Part shown: one piece after another, positions 30,310-43,219 of the stretch
How positions within the stretch are numbered: the stretch's first letter is position 1
Layout: each line of letters begins with the position of its first letter
NCBI RefSeq assembly: GCF_009730915.1
Contig: NC_052478.1
Coordinates: 8,293,552 to 8,357,551 of the forward strand
Direction: 5' to 3'
Source of the DNA: Dioscorea cayenensis subsp. rotundata
Taxonomy: Eukaryota > Streptophyta > Magnoliopsida > Dioscoreales > Dioscoreaceae
Length of the DNA stretch: 64,000 nt
Translations under genes and position numbers: made by a program
Notes under the pieces: generated by a model
What the model was told of the DNA's origin: nothing
What the model saw: the letters and a program-made list of their open reading frames with translations, nothing else
The model's database searches: none

Positions 30310-31610
30310 GAGTATTAGAATGCATGCATTAGCGTTTGAAGAAGTTAGTTTCTTGATGTTTATATAATGCTTTCATGTGCATTCATGAATTGTTAAAGTA
30401 CTGTTTAAGTTTGATGTCATTTGCATGGTTTTTATTTGTGATGGTGATTGACTTGATTGACAGTGAAAGTTGTTACTTTTAGGTTTTTTATTTCAGTCTC
30501 AGAATGTACTAGTTAGTTGTGAATATTTTATTATTATGGTTTTGTTTTCATGGTTTGTATGTTGTGTGAGGAGGGAGAAAAATATTTGGATTATAATATG
30601 AAATTGAGTCTAATTGATCTATGTCTCTGATACTAATTTATATGATCATATCACCATAAAATGCTTTGAATTATTGCTTGTAACTAGAGTTATAAATGTT
30701 TTTTTTTTCCTGTTTGCAAGCTCTTTCAGAGTCTTTTATTATTAAGTTTTTGAGTTTTTAACAAATAAATTAGATTTTTTTTTGTTACTGGTATATAGGA
30801 CCCCTATCTTTTTGCTACAATGTCTATGTACTCTTCATCAACTAAGTTTATTTTTTAACTAAAATATATATATATTTTGGAATATATGTTTTTCAAGACT
30901 TAAATAGTTAATTTGATATATTAAATATCCGTCTTGTGTATATATATTATTGTTTTAATTTATATATATATATGTTGATTTGAATTAAGAAGCATATCCG
31001 GTAATTAAAATATTAAGATATTATATTTATATTTTTAAAAGTTATGTTTAGATAGATTCTCTGTAGATTTTCAAGTATATATCTTTCCTATACAGAAATG
31101 ATATATATATATATATATATATCCTTTTGTAACTTATGCGGATATATACTGATATTATGTTTTATTTTAGAAAATTATTTACAACCTTGACGACAAAAAT
31201 ATTTAATTATTTGATTATTTTAGTAATGTATAAAAACATGCATGCATTGGTTCAATATTTTGTAATAAATGTATTTTCTGATTTTATTTTTAAATTTTTT
31301 TTCTAAAACAATTTTAGTAAAAATGTTTCACAATAACAACAAATAAAAAATAATAATTTTAAAATATACCCTAACCCTAAACCCTAAAAATACCCCCATA
31401 ATTTTTAAAATGTACCCAAACCCTCATTTTCATTTCCCTGATTTTATTTTATTTTTTTCAATGAAAATTTGTCCAAAAAAACAAATAAAACACTCTGAAG
31501 CTAGGGGAAAGAAATATTTGGATCATAATATTTGTTAGGAGTTACATTAGTTTCCATGTCTTTGATACTATTGTTTATTTAGGCTACGATTGGCGTTAGT
31601 CAAATTTTAA

Positions 31611-31613
<3 letters not shown>

Positions 31614-31661
<48 letters not shown>
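31614..31661. repeat. (TA)n microsatellite
   Basis: About 48 bases of uninterrupted TA. Confidence 0.95.
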
Positions 31662-31664
<3 letters not shown>

Positions 31665-32296
31665 ATGGGGACAAAGGCATGAGCTCTCTCCTTTTTCAGT
31701 TAAAACCAAAATAAAACCTTTTTATAAATATAAAAAATATACTGAAACTTCTTTTTCATTTCCCTGAATTTATTGATATTTTTCTCAAATAAATTATTCA
31801 ATCCAAATAAATTGATTATTTGTATTTTATTTATGGTTTTTATTTAATACAAAATAAGAAAATCGATAAGAGTCATCAACAAAATATTTGTATGAGAAAT
31901 ATATACGGCCAATAAAATATATATATATATGTATATATATCAAAGGTCGCGTCATTTACAAATGTCCTTATGGACATTCATGTTGAATCATTGGATTTAG
32001 TTCAACGGTCTAGCATATCTAGTGCATAGAAGTTTTCATTTAGGAGTCATTGTTCATTTGAAGTGAAAAGTGGGATGTATTGTCTAATTCGATTTCTATT
32101 AGCATCTTTCAAAAAAAATTAATAAACCCAACCCAATACTCTCTTTCATCCCATCCTTACCCAGTACAATATATCGTAAAGTTACTTATTATTGCACTCT
32201 CTTTCCACCCCACTTACTCTGTCCTTTTTTTCTCTTTTCTCTCTTACTTATGTCAATGTGTGTATGTTCTACAAATGTCCACAATTGATATATTCT

Positions 32297-32299
<3 letters not shown>

Positions 32300-32342
<43 letters not shown>
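32300..32342. repeat. (TA)n microsatellite
   Basis: About 43 bases of uninterrupted TA. The short Tyr/Ile-repeat frames across it are artefacts. Confidence 0.95.
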
Positions 32343-32346
<4 letters not shown>

Positions 32347-33912
32347 TATGTATATTTATATAAAAATAAAAACTTTGCATATAGCAAAAGTGCGTGAGCA
32401 TTGAGTAATAAATCAATATGGCACTTCAAATCAGCAAATGCCACAAACTTTTATAAATTGAGTAGTTTTTTTTATATATATTTATTATATACCAAATAAA
32501 ATAATATTTAATCTAAATTTATGAAAACAAAATCTGATTTGCCGCCGTTCTTTAAAAAAATGTGTTTATCTGGTCAATTTGGTGGGGTTTCTTATAATTT
32601 TTTTTTTAAAATTTACTATGTAAAACTCACACCTCAAATAATTAACCTGATCTCATTAGCCAAAAAAAAAAATCATATTTAACTAATTTCATCCAAGTAC
32701 TAACAGAATCAAGTACCGTATTATATGTATAATAAAGAAATAAATAACAAATCTTTTTCTTTTGAGTCACATTATAAAAACACAAAACATAATTCTTATA
32801 GTTTTTTATACACAGTAATTTATTAAGGACAATTAAAAGTTTTGTGTAAAAAAAACTTTTTTTATTATTATTTTTTGGGATAGTGGACCCCAGTAAAATA
32901 AAATAATTAGAAGAGGACCATATAATAATTTGGTAGTTGCATTTCAGCGGCGTGATGTCCGACTAAATCTGGTTTCGGTTAGCCGTTGATTCAAAGATGG
33001 ACGGTTAAGATTCAATCCTGAAAGTCTCATGGGAGTTTTTGGTTCACACGACGCTCCCAACTTTTCCGCACCGACATCTGCTTATTATATTCATAAGTTG
33101 TTGTTAACCCCTTACCATTGACAAAATATCAATAATGCCACTCTAAACAATGGCCTTATAATTTAAAATGTTTAAGGACATAAAAATTTCTTTAAAATTT
33201 TTTTCAATTACTATTCGAATTTGGTTTTTTTAAAAAAAAAAATCAAAATTTGCTTTCTTGCTTCTCCCCCTCAAACAAGTTGACTATTTTAAATATAAAA
33301 TTAATAGAAATATTAAAATAACCAAAAAATGATATTCTTTTAAGTTTAGTAAGAGTATTTTAGGACTTTAAAGATATAAACATTATTTTCCATATTTAAT
33401 TATAAATTATTATTATTTTTCTCATTTTTTTTAATTAGATTAGTTATCTGGAATGATATAAAGAAAATCTTTTGGTGTTTATGAATATACAAGAATTTGT
33501 AATATTCTGGAGGTTAAATAAGTAATTTTAAATATTTTCTGGGAAAGTTTATATATTTTGTGAGTAGAAAATTCATATTTGCTCAAGAGGGTTGAGGTTG
33601 TAATTAGCTTGTAAACCAAGGCCAAACTCTCACTAAGCATTTAAATTCTTCAAAGTTAGGCTCTAACCCTACCATGGAAAGGATTAGAGAGGCTTTCTTG
33701 AACTTAAAAAATTAATTTTTTTTTAATGTCATTCATAGTTTATATAAAATTTCTTTTTGCATCTTTTGAAAGGCATTGTTGTGTGTATTTGAACATTAAC
33801 TTGATTAACTTTAGGAAGCTGTCTAATTAAGAAGAAACATCTCAACATGGAATGCTCTTTGGAAGATTGAGAGAGGGTTCTTCTCAAAAATTTTGATGTT
33901 TTTGTTCATCAG

Positions 33913-34224
33913 GTATGTATCAAATACATTTTTAGATCTTTAATTTGTTATTGTCCTCTTGAATTGGTAGTTTGTTCTTGAGTAAATGATTCCAAATGGT
34001 TTTTGATTTTATTCATTTGATTAATGAATCATCTACTCATTCATTTATAAAGGACTTAGTATCAATTTTTTCTCTGACAAAGCATTTGGTTGAAGAATCA
34101 GAAGTTTGTTTTGATTTCAGAAACTTACATGGTGAACAAACAATGATGAACTAAATTGATTTAAATCAAACATTGTTTTCCAGAACATAATTTCTGCACT
34201 GATTCTGAACTCTACTTTTCACAG
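33913..34224 (+). other. Probable 5' UTR intron of the MGCVSSK gene
   Basis: Donor CAG|gtatgt and acceptor ttttcacag frame a T-rich, gene-free stretch that ends 14 bases before the ATG. Confidence 0.5.
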
Positions 34225-34238
34225 ATAATCGGGCAAAA

Positions 34239-35051
34239 ATGGGTTGCGTTTCTTCGAAGATTTTAATGAGAACAGGGAGTTCCAAAGAAACAAGTCATAG
34301 CTTTCCGAAAGGATCAAATAGATTAGAAGAACTACTTGCTTCGAAAAGTGGTGGTGATCAATTCCTAGCTCTTCTATGCACTGTAAATACTGTTGCAAAG
34401 AAACTCAAAACTTCTTCCCTTCCCAACATTGCTCAAACTGCACCAATTGAGATCACAAACTCAATCAGCATCAAAATTCAAGATACTGCCAATGATGATA
34501 AGTGTCAGCATGAGTCAGATGAACAAGCAAACTCTAAAAGTATCGAAGCTCAAGAGCGTTGTAGCGATACATATGAGGCGATTAATATTGAAAGCATGGA
34601 TTCCTCTATAGATAAAATTGAGTATCAGAAATTCCGAGGAGACTTGCATGCGAAAAGCATTCGTACTGTCGAAGAATTTGACGCAATGGTGGAACGAATT
34701 CAGTTAAAGGAGGTAGGAAAAGATGAGGAATGTGATAATATTAGTAGTGAAAAAGGGTGGAAAAGAAAGGCAATGGGAAAAGAATTAGCAAACATTGAGG
34801 TATCATCATTTGAATTCTCAAGGATTGGGAGTCTTAGAGAGTGGCTAATTGTTGGAAATCAAGTGATTTCTCCTGAATCCTATGTGACACCAAAATTCGG
34901 CAGTTTTGGAGTACCATTGTCTGAAAATGTAGATAATATGAGTAAAGAACCAATGTTTCATCCGGAGATTGTTTCACAATTAGAAGAAGACATGGAGAAG
35001 CTCAATGTTGAGGAGGATCATATCCTCAAGCAAATTGTAGAAGATGGATAG
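34239..35051 (+). CDS. N-myristoylation-signal plant protein of unknown function (MGCVSSK type)
   Basis: One coding exon, 270 residues. The N-terminus MGCVSSK is a textbook signal for N-myristoylation at Gly2 with palmitoylation at Cys3, so plasma-membrane attachment is expected. A FLALLCTVNTVAKKL block lies near residues 48-62, a conserved-looking SLREWL...ESYVTPKFGSF block at 198-223, and an acidic helical C-terminus. No kinase, glutaredoxin or other catalytic domain is visible, although MGCVSSK starts also occur in plant glutaredoxin-like proteins. A leader exon probably ends at 33912 (CAG|gtatgt), with its acceptor at 34221-34224 (acag), giving a 312-base 5' UTR intron. The start is set by the lipidation motif. 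Confidence 0.75.
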   Translation: MGCVSSKILMRTGSSKETSHSFPKGSNRLEELLASKSGGDQFLALLCTVNTVAKKLKTSSLPNIAQTAPIEITNSISIKIQDTANDDKCQHESDEQANSKSIEAQERCSDTYEAINIESMDSSIDKIEYQKFRGDLHAKSIRTVEEFDAMVERIQLKEVGKDEECDNISSEKGWKRKAMGKELANIEVSSFEFSRIGSLREWLIVGNQVISPESYVTPKFGSFGVPLSENVDNMSKEPMFHPEIVSQLEEDMEKLNVEEDHILKQIVEDG

Positions 35052-35825
35052 TGTGAATCTTTCTATGAATATATATATATATATTGTGAGAGTGGTGTGG
35101 TTTGCAATAGGAATGGAAATGGACCTACTTGAGAGTGCAATTATGATAATATAAATTTATTTATATGTCTAGTTACTTGTTAATGAGAAAGTTAGTGATT
35201 GAGTGACCCTTCATCACTTTTCTCTAATTATTACCGTCTCCAAAGTGCACTTTAACTATTAGTTTAATGCATATTTGAGTACTGACAATTAATATGGATG
35301 ATAATATTTTTAAGCTCCCTGGAAGGTTCATCTAAGCTAACTCTAACCATAAAAGAGGCATCCATCTTCTCCATTAGGATATAATGGTTTTGGTACTCCA
35401 AATTAAAGGGGTATGAAGGTATCTTTAATGATTAAAAATGTTATATACAATCTCAATCATGATATTGAACTTTTTTGTTTATAGAGAACATGCCATAGTT
35501 TCGCACCTTAGTTCTTTTCAATTTTTTATTGGGTTCTAACCAGATATTCTACTTTCACATTAATTAAGATTATTCATAATATCATTAGCAATATTTATGT
35601 TTAGACATGGCTGGTACTGTGAAATCACGCTCCCTACAAGGCTATAAGCCACTTTTATTAATACCAACATAAAGCTAGTTAATCATCACATATATTTAAT
35701 CAGTTATAAGAGAATTGGTATTTAATTTCCCTCTAATTATAGGTTGATGATACATTTCTTTACTGACTTGTCATAATTTCTCCCAAAAAAAAAAGACTCA
35801 TGATCAATTTTATTAATTATTATAT
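35052..35825. other. Intergenic between the MGCVSSK gene and the inverted zinc-finger fragment
   Basis: AT-rich 3' flank; no further gene seen. Confidence 0.5.
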
Positions 35826-36960
35826 ATTATTATCATAATCATCCACCTTCTCATTCTCTTCTTGATTAGCAGCTTTGTCTTCCAAGTTTTCAGAATCCAT
35901 AGACGATGAAGCTCTATCTTTGTTGTCTTTTTGATTAGTAACCTCTTGAACTTGCTCTTTTATTTTTTAAGCTTGATTGTATGTACTACATAGTTCTTTG
36001 ATCTTGATTTTAAATGTTCTTGAAACAGTGAAAGCATTCATCTTCTGAATGACTTTTGAATTATCCATTGCGAACTAGTCTTCTTTTCTTTGATCACCGC
36101 TTGTATATCAACAATAAAATAGCATTCTTAATATATTAAAAAAATTAAATAATCAAATTGAAAAAAAAACACATTGATACAATAACTTGATCATAAGAAA
36201 AATACATCGATACAATAACATAATTAAGGAAAAAAGATTCTTTTTTTATCCCTTCTAATTTCACTTTCAACTCGAACAGATTAATGATGATTTTTGAAAA
36301 ATTAAAACTAAAATTTCATTTTAAATCAAATCTATCCAAAGGTCTCAAACTCAAAATAAAACCTATCTCCGATACCTTCAAAGAAAGAGAATGAACACTT
36401 CTCAAATCTGGAGAAAAACCAAAAACACATATATAATTTTCTTTTTAAAAAAAAACTTTGACATGAATCCTCGCAAATAGAAGCTAGGGCTTATAATCGA
36501 TCCCTTGCCTTCTACAGATATCAAACCCAAAAATATTTAAATAAATAATAAAATAATTTTAAATGAATAATTTTGTCATATCGGTGATATAGCAAGCGAT
36601 CATAGTTTTAAAAGAGAAAAAGAAAATAAAACTATAAAACTAACTTCGAGCAATGCCAACAATAATTTGTCTATAAAAAAAATTATTAAATCTTTTGAAT
36701 TTTTTGTATAATCTTTCTAAATCATAAAACATCAAAACCATAATAAAACTGTGGTTTATCCACTTTTATATATAAAAAAAAACATAAAAACCCAAATAAT
36801 AATAAACTTTTAAATAAAATTTACTTTCCCACTTTTTCCTTAATTTTAGTGGTTTTTATAAAAAAAATTTCTAAAGACTTATGAGTTTTCCCATTAAAAT
36901 AAATAATAATAAAAGAACTTTATGACAATTTATTAATCTAAAGTTCACATTTCTTTAGAA
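35826..36960 (-). pseudogene. Inverted, 5'-only third copy of the ZAT zinc-finger gene
   Basis: On the minus strand an ATG at 36068 reads MDNSKVIQKMN..., a recognisable match to the start of the intact gene, and stops after 33 codons at a TAA. Homology continues to the acidic and poly-Asn region near 35,826 and ends before the first finger. On its 5' side (36,090-36,960) the leader intron is conserved, including the acceptor (tacaagcg|gtgatcaaag) and the gaagctagggct / gatcccttgcc block. It encodes no finger and is a fragment. Confidence 0.8.
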
Positions 36961-37428
36961 ATTATCATTCTCATAAAATTAGCTTTATCATTTCTAACAT
37001 GCAATAGAAATATAGCGGACTTGAATATTATGACAAACTAATGATGGAGACTGAGAGATAATAATTCTAACAAAATACTTGTAAATGGACTTATACCATT
37101 AGAGAATAAAGAAAATGTTCTCATTAACCAACTTAAATTTACAAATAAAATGATGTGTGAAACAAGTACCAAACATCTCACAAAATGACTTATATTATTA
37201 ATTTGTGCAATTTTAATAACCAGACTTTTACAATAAAATCTTTCTCGCATACTATATTAAAATTTAAAATAATTGAATAAATATAAATAAATAAATAATT
37301 TCATCGTAATCTATTAATCCAAATTCCACCCAACTTCAAAGTTATATACATACATACATATAAATACTAATGAATTAAAAAAAATTTGTTTAATGCAAGA
37401 TAACATGAGTTTGAAACATCATTTCTTA

Positions 37429-37459
<31 letters not shown>

Positions 37460-37654
37460 GAATATAAAAAGGGCTTTCAATATAGTAGTTATACGGCAAA
37501 TTGTGATACAAAAGATAAGTAGGGACTTATATGCAAAAATGCTAATCACTTATCGGGTCGGATTCAATGCCATCCAAATTCCAAAACCCTGAAAACCTCT
37601 ATGCCTGATCAGTGATCTCTCTCAGCCAAACCCTCCGGCCTTCTTCCTCTGGCC
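36961..37654. other. Intergenic and proximal promoter of the CRM gene
   Basis: AT-rich, with an (AAT)n run near 37,428-37,456. Just before the CRM start codon there are two short upstream frames: ATG 37568 (13 codons) and ATG 37601 (4 codons, MPDQ). Both are closed before 37655. Confidence 0.5.
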
Positions 37655-40600
37655 ATGGCTGCCTCCATTGCTCGAACTCGAACCCTCGTCAATCGAAGGA
37701 TTCAATGCCTTCATGGATTCCTTTCTTCTCATTTGACTCCATCTCTTCCAAACTCCAATCCTTGGAGGTTGAGGTATTCACTTATCTTCCATTTGTGTTC
37801 CCAATTTGGTATTGATTGTTGTCATCGGAGTATCCTTGATGTGTTTTTAGAGGTGCAGTGAGGCGATTTGTGGGTATTGTTGGAGAAATTTCTGCTGAGT
37901 AGAATGCTTGGTGTTTTGGCAACCATTTCAATAAAATTTGTGGTTTTTTAACATGGCTTGTAGTGAGATTAAGATCCTGGTTCTTGGTTGTTATCTTTTA
38001 TTATCTTTGTATATATATATTAGTAAATGTTACTGTTTTTTAAAGAAATTGACTATTATTTTATCACCTTGTTCTTTTATTTTCGGTTAGATGATTATAG
38101 AACATAAAATTAATGCTGATATGTGAAAGGAATCAAATTGGAGGCACTCTTGAATCCATAGAATGGTGGGGGAGTTTGAGAGATTGCATATGGTTGCAGC
38201 GTTGCTGGGTGGGATGACCAACTGTTTGTACAGTCTTAACATGCATGATTTTTGTTTTTGATCTTCTGTTTGTGAATTGTATATTTTCTTATCAATGCTT
38301 ACTCCAACTTTGTTGTGAAAGTGCATGTTGGAGATCCTACTTGACTATTACTGATTTATCCCTTTAAAGATTGATTACGTTTTTGATAGATGCTTAAGTG
38401 ATGCCCTCTTCTGATTTCATTGAATTGACTCTAGAAATCCTTAGTGCAGACCTTACCCAGATTGTTTGTACTTTTTAGTTTCACATGATAGCATTCAAGA
38501 AATTCAAGAAGTATTGTTAATAGCAAGTAATCTATGCTTGCAGGAATTATCTAATGGAATTAAGTCGAGTTTGTAGCACTGTGGGAAGTTGGAATTCAGG
38601 ATTTTCCATTTCAAAGTATTCTACGCACTTGTGTGCGACTAAGAGAGGCTTTATGACTGTTTCATCTTCATTTAATGCCACCTTTCCTATGACGGTGCAA
38701 GAAATCATTCCATCTGGATTGTGCTGTTTGGGTAGATTGCATTCTGTTAGATTCTCAAGCAATTCAGTGGTTACTTTGATTACAGATGATAATGTGGTCA
38801 AGTTTTCCTTTGATGAACCGAATGACAAACCGGGAATTCAGAAGAATGGAAAGAAAACTACTAAGCGTAAGATGTCAAGAAAAGCAAAAGTAAATGAACT
38901 CAAATGGTACCGCCTAAAGGCAAAAAAGAAGATGAAATCTCCAAATCCAGAAGTTAGGATTAGATACAAACTTGAAAAGGTAATCTCATTGTTTATATTC
39001 TCCTCACAAAGTAATTTATGAATTTGTTGATAAGCATAGGACATGTCTGTCACCTACAAAGTAAATAGGGTAAGTGAGGAAGTGGGCTAACTTAAGCATA
39101 GGGCACATGAAAGTGGGCTGACATCTTCCGCTTCAATTGTTTGTTTGTGAGGAAGTATGAGGAGCCTCACTTCCTCATTTCCTCACCCTCTTTAGGTTCT
39201 ATTTGGTTGATTTGACCATAAACTTCCAAAATGGTAGGAAGTGAGAATCATTTATAAATTTGGAATTTATGGATGCCTTGCTTCTTCTAAAACAAAGTGA
39301 TAGGGAAGTTGTATCTACTCACTTCACTTCTATTTGGGACTGTAAATGAGCTGAGTTTGATTGGGCTGGACCCAGCTACAGCTTGGCTGGAAATGCAGTA
39401 GCTCAAGCTTGGCTCTATTTTAATTTTGAAAGCTCTGGTTTGGCAAAAAATTAAAATTGGGTTGTTGACACCATGCTCAATGATGATTGATGAGACTTAA
39501 TGAAGATGAGAGATGATAGCGGTGCCTAGAGGAGCGGATCAATGGAGATGAACTAAGATGCGCTGGTGCCTGAGACTTACTGTCTCACGACTTGGTGAAG
39601 AATGGAATAGGAAGATGAGGGACAATTAGTAAGATGATGATCAGAAGAATAAAATAGGGTCAATGTCTTACATCCTGGAAATAACTATATGATATGAGAA
39701 ATCCCTATGACTTGGGTGACTTGATGAATCATGTCTTACTTCCAGTGAGTGTGGCAGAATGAGGATTTGGGAGTTGAATTTTGTGACTAGGGAGTTTGAT
39801 TTTCCTTGAGTAATGGCACCAGAGCCATTTGGATGGCTTTAGAGTTTAGAGATTAGTCATTTTGGGTTAAACCATTATGTATAACTTGGGGGATGAACCA
39901 TTGGATCTAAGATCCTTCCTCCTTGGATCAAAGATCCAATGGCTTAGACTTGTTATCAATGTAATAACATACAATATGCTAATATGTTATATATCATTTT
40001 TTCCGAGTTGTCAACCTGAGCTCGACTTGGCTCAAAAATAATTCAAGCTTAAAAAACCAGTTTGTGCTTGGCTCGAAAGCTCGAAATTCTGAGCTGAGTT
40101 CAAGCTTTTACCAAGCCCAGCTCGAGTTGCTCACGAATAGGTTGATCATCTGACAGCCCTATTCCCACTTTCCCATTTTGCACGGACAAACATGCCCATA
40201 ATGTGATTAAATTTCCAGGTCCTTAAATTGATTTCCATCCTTAAGCTTGCTAATATTCTAGGCTCTATTTCTTAGTTAATATTTTATATATAGCAGTTGA
40301 TAGTTTAAGAGTTATGCTTATTTCATGCATGGGCTTTGTGAAAATATGGTTTTTTATCACCCTCAATGCATTCTATGCTTTCAATCAGGCTAAAAGGAAA
40401 GAAGAATGGCTGATTGAGAAACTTAGGAAATATGAGATCCCAAAAATACCAGAGCTTGAAAATGATCCTGAAAGCCTCACAGAAGAGGAGCGGTTTTACC
40501 TCAAGCGAACAGGCGAGAAGAAAAAGAATTATGTCCCTGTAGGGAGGCGTGGAGTCTTTGGTGGTGTAGTTCTCAACATGCATCTCCATTGGAAGAAGCA

Positions 40601-41325
40601 TGAAACAGTAAAAGTTGTTTGCAAGCCTTGCAGACCAGGACAGGTGCATCAATACGCAGATGAGCTAAGCCGTCTCAGCAAAGGCATTGTGATTGACATA
40701 AAAGCTAATAATACTATCATGTTTTACCGTGGGAAGAACTATGTGCGGCCAGATGTTATGTCACCTCCTAACACTCTTTCAAAGGAGAAGGTAGAATACT
40801 TTCCCATTCTTTATGTTTATTGTTTTGTGTTTGTTCATGTAATCCTTGTAAATTCTTCTTATGGTCAATACAATTCTTATATGCAAACCTGAATTTCCTT
40901 AATTTTTATACAATTCTGTTACGTGTAAAAGGCAACTTTCCTTCAAAATAACCACCAGTTTTTCATGAAATATGTTGCTCTGTGATGTATATTTTCTGTT
41001 ATTTAAGCCATTTTCAAGTGAATATAGCATGTTAGGTTTTGTTATGCAGGTATTTCTTAACCACTGACCAACTACCATCCTGCACATTTGGTTCTGATGT
41101 TTGATTCCTATCAACCAATTGCATTTATCTTGTTCATACCTCCACTAATTTGGATAAATGCTTGTGCAGGCCCTTGAAAAATATAGGTTTGAGCAATCTC
41201 TTGAACACACAAGCCACTTCATTGAGAAGCTGGAGAAGGAGCTGGAAGAATATCATAAACATGTGGCTTTGTACAAAAAGAAGAAAGAGACTTCAATAAA
41301 ACCTTCCAAAATTACTGACGACTGA
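37655..41325 (+). CDS. CRM-domain RNA-binding organelle splicing protein (CFM9/LOH1-like)
   Basis: Four exons: 37655-37773 (or to 37767, same phase), 38544-38979, 40389-40790 and 41170-41325, about 370 residues with all phases matching. The N-terminus (MAASIARTRTLVNRR) is an organelle-type presequence. A basic Lys/Arg region (about 140-185) precedes a single CRM domain at about 207-300, carrying the GxxG-type loop GRRGVFGG and the RGKNYVRP end. A C-terminal coiled coil follows (ALEKYRFEQSLEHTSHFIEK). Single-CRM proteins of this subfamily bind group II introns in mitochondria or chloroplasts and help their splicing. Arabidopsis At3g27550 (CFM9) and At3g25440 (LOH1) are the expected relatives. 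Intron 2 carries a hAT-like insertion. Confidence 0.85.
39336..40159. mobile_element. hAT-like non-autonomous element in intron 2 of the CRM gene
   Basis: The left end gggactgtaaatgagctgag and the right end (reverse complement gggctgtcagatgatcaac) are imperfect inverted repeats. Beneath both ends lie AGCTCGAGC / GAGCTGGGCTTGG words typical of a common plant repeat. About 820 bases; no transposase. The target duplication is not clear. Confidence 0.5.
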
Positions 41326-43219
41326 TGGTCCTCCCTGAATGAAACTGCTATTGATTTGTCATCAATATGTGGTCCTAGTAGATTACGCATTAGAAAACCA
41401 GAACGCATGCTTCCAAAGGTTCTTCACCATCTGTCATGTTGCATTTTTCTACATCCATTGCTTGAGGTGATTACTCAGGCTCCTCAGCCTTGGGATTTGT
41501 TTTGTTAATGAGCAGCTTCTCCTTTTTGGTAAGCATACTGTTACTTTACTCTTGTTTTCCTTGTTTCCATTCTGCATTTGTTTCAAGTATGGCCTATCTC
41601 TCACCCCTTTCTAAGATATCAACCATGTAAAACCAAGTTACTCTATTTTCATTTGGTCACTTCTTTTAAAAGTGCCCTTCATAATTAAAAATAAAATAAA
41701 AAGAAATCCATGGTTCTATATCTGTAAACCATTCAAAGATGAATTGAACATGACATGATTTATTGTGTTCTTCCATTTAAAATATGAATTCATTGTGGCA
41801 CTGGTAATTTATCTGTCATTACTTGGACTAACATGATTTTAAAGCATATATCTTGTATCTTCTTTCTTGGATTGCTTAATTCAAGCTTAAACCTTGCCTT
41901 CATGCTGCTGTTCTATTTTTCAATCATGCATACATACGCCTTAGTATACATGAATCTACAACATCATCAATCCCTTAGGATTACATGAGAAAAATCAATA
42001 TCCATGTGATTTCTTCTTATCAGTGTCAAAATTTGCACCTTTAAAATGCCAATGATGCATATCAATTCCCACCCTTGTATAGTGCTTTTTGTTAACACTG
42101 TTTCTCTGAAAACCTGCCACTAGATGCTGCCAAAGCTATGATGCAAACAAGTCACAAGGAACCTCAGGAAAAAAGGTAAATAAAGTCATCAATTCATCTT
42201 TCCAAGTTGTGAATTGCATGCCTTGAATTCAATTTGCTTATATTCAGCAGTGCCTTTGAAAGGAATGGCATTGCCCATTTATTTGAGCCAGTGACCAAAT
42301 TTTGCAATTTTGCAGCTCATTCATTGTGCTCATTCACTGTGGCCAGTAAGGACTGAGATGAATGATAATGCAGGTCATCATCCAATCCAAACATAGAAAA
42401 GAGGAAATCAAAAGCTACCCACTAGAGTTGTGATATTGGTGTGATGTTACATCCCCTCACTGGTCTATTCATACAAGCAGTTTGCACATTGATCAATCCA
42501 ATAAATGGTGTTACTTTTGATTGTTTGGTCCAATTGAATGTGAGAATTTTGCAGGGATTAAATTTTCTTGATTGATTAGTTAATGTGGTTAGTGGGATTC
42601 TTGAGCTGATGTAATTCTGGAATGATGTTTCTCCAAATCCAGCTTCATTAGTATTAAAATTTATTCGCTGGACAAACTGTAGCAGATTTACAAAAATACC
42701 CTTGTACATGTATGATTAATTCATTCACATACATGATATCATTTGCATGTTTGTTTATAATCAGTCTGCTTTTTTTTTAATCATTGTTTTAATAAAAATA
42801 AAATGCTTTGCATATGCCTAAAGGGGCCATTTGCGCATAAGACCCTCTAAAATCTCATTATTATGAATACTCTTACAAAGGTTGTAAGTACCTTATACCA
42901 TCTAAAACAAACTATCTTGAATATTACATGGATGAGAATCTTTTGTCTTACTTGGAAGCATAAACACAAAATAAAAGGAGGGGGAAAAAGTTATTTAGTC
43001 TATGAAACAAGTTTTTATTCTGTTTGAGAAGGAATTGGTCAGAAACATATATATTTATTACAGAGTATGCTTTTCAGCAAGCTTAGTATTACAACTTCAA
43101 AGAAGCATGGCTGAGACACAGACCTATCAAAACTCATATACATACAGAACACAGATTGTTTGGATTCTCCAAGTAAACAACTTACCAAATTCATAAACAC
43201 GATGAACATGAAGTCAAAA
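41326..43219. other. Between convergent CRM and HAP8-like genes
   Basis: Includes the 3' UTR of the CRM gene and possibly spliced 3' UTR pieces (donor-like tttttg|gtaagc at 41,529 and acceptor-like ccactag at about 42,122). No protein-coding gene recognised. Confidence 0.5.

Larger units (their letters stand above)
30310..33860. other. Intergenic, very AT-rich, with TA microsatellites
   Basis: No gene recognised. It holds (TA)n tracts at 31614-31661 and 32300-32342, shorter ones near 31103 and 31917-31940, and a short telomere-like CCCTAA triplet at about 31,370-31,387. A GC-richer scrap at 32,940-33,060 looks repeat-derived. Confidence 0.6.

Noticed and set aside
32080..32444. Frames rich in Tyr-Ile repeats
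   Set aside because: Pure (TA)n microsatellite translation.
37612..37815. 67-residue frame overlapping the CRM gene start
   Set aside because: It has no ATG at its start, and it runs out of frame across exon 1 into the intron; the CRM frame joins correctly to exon 2.
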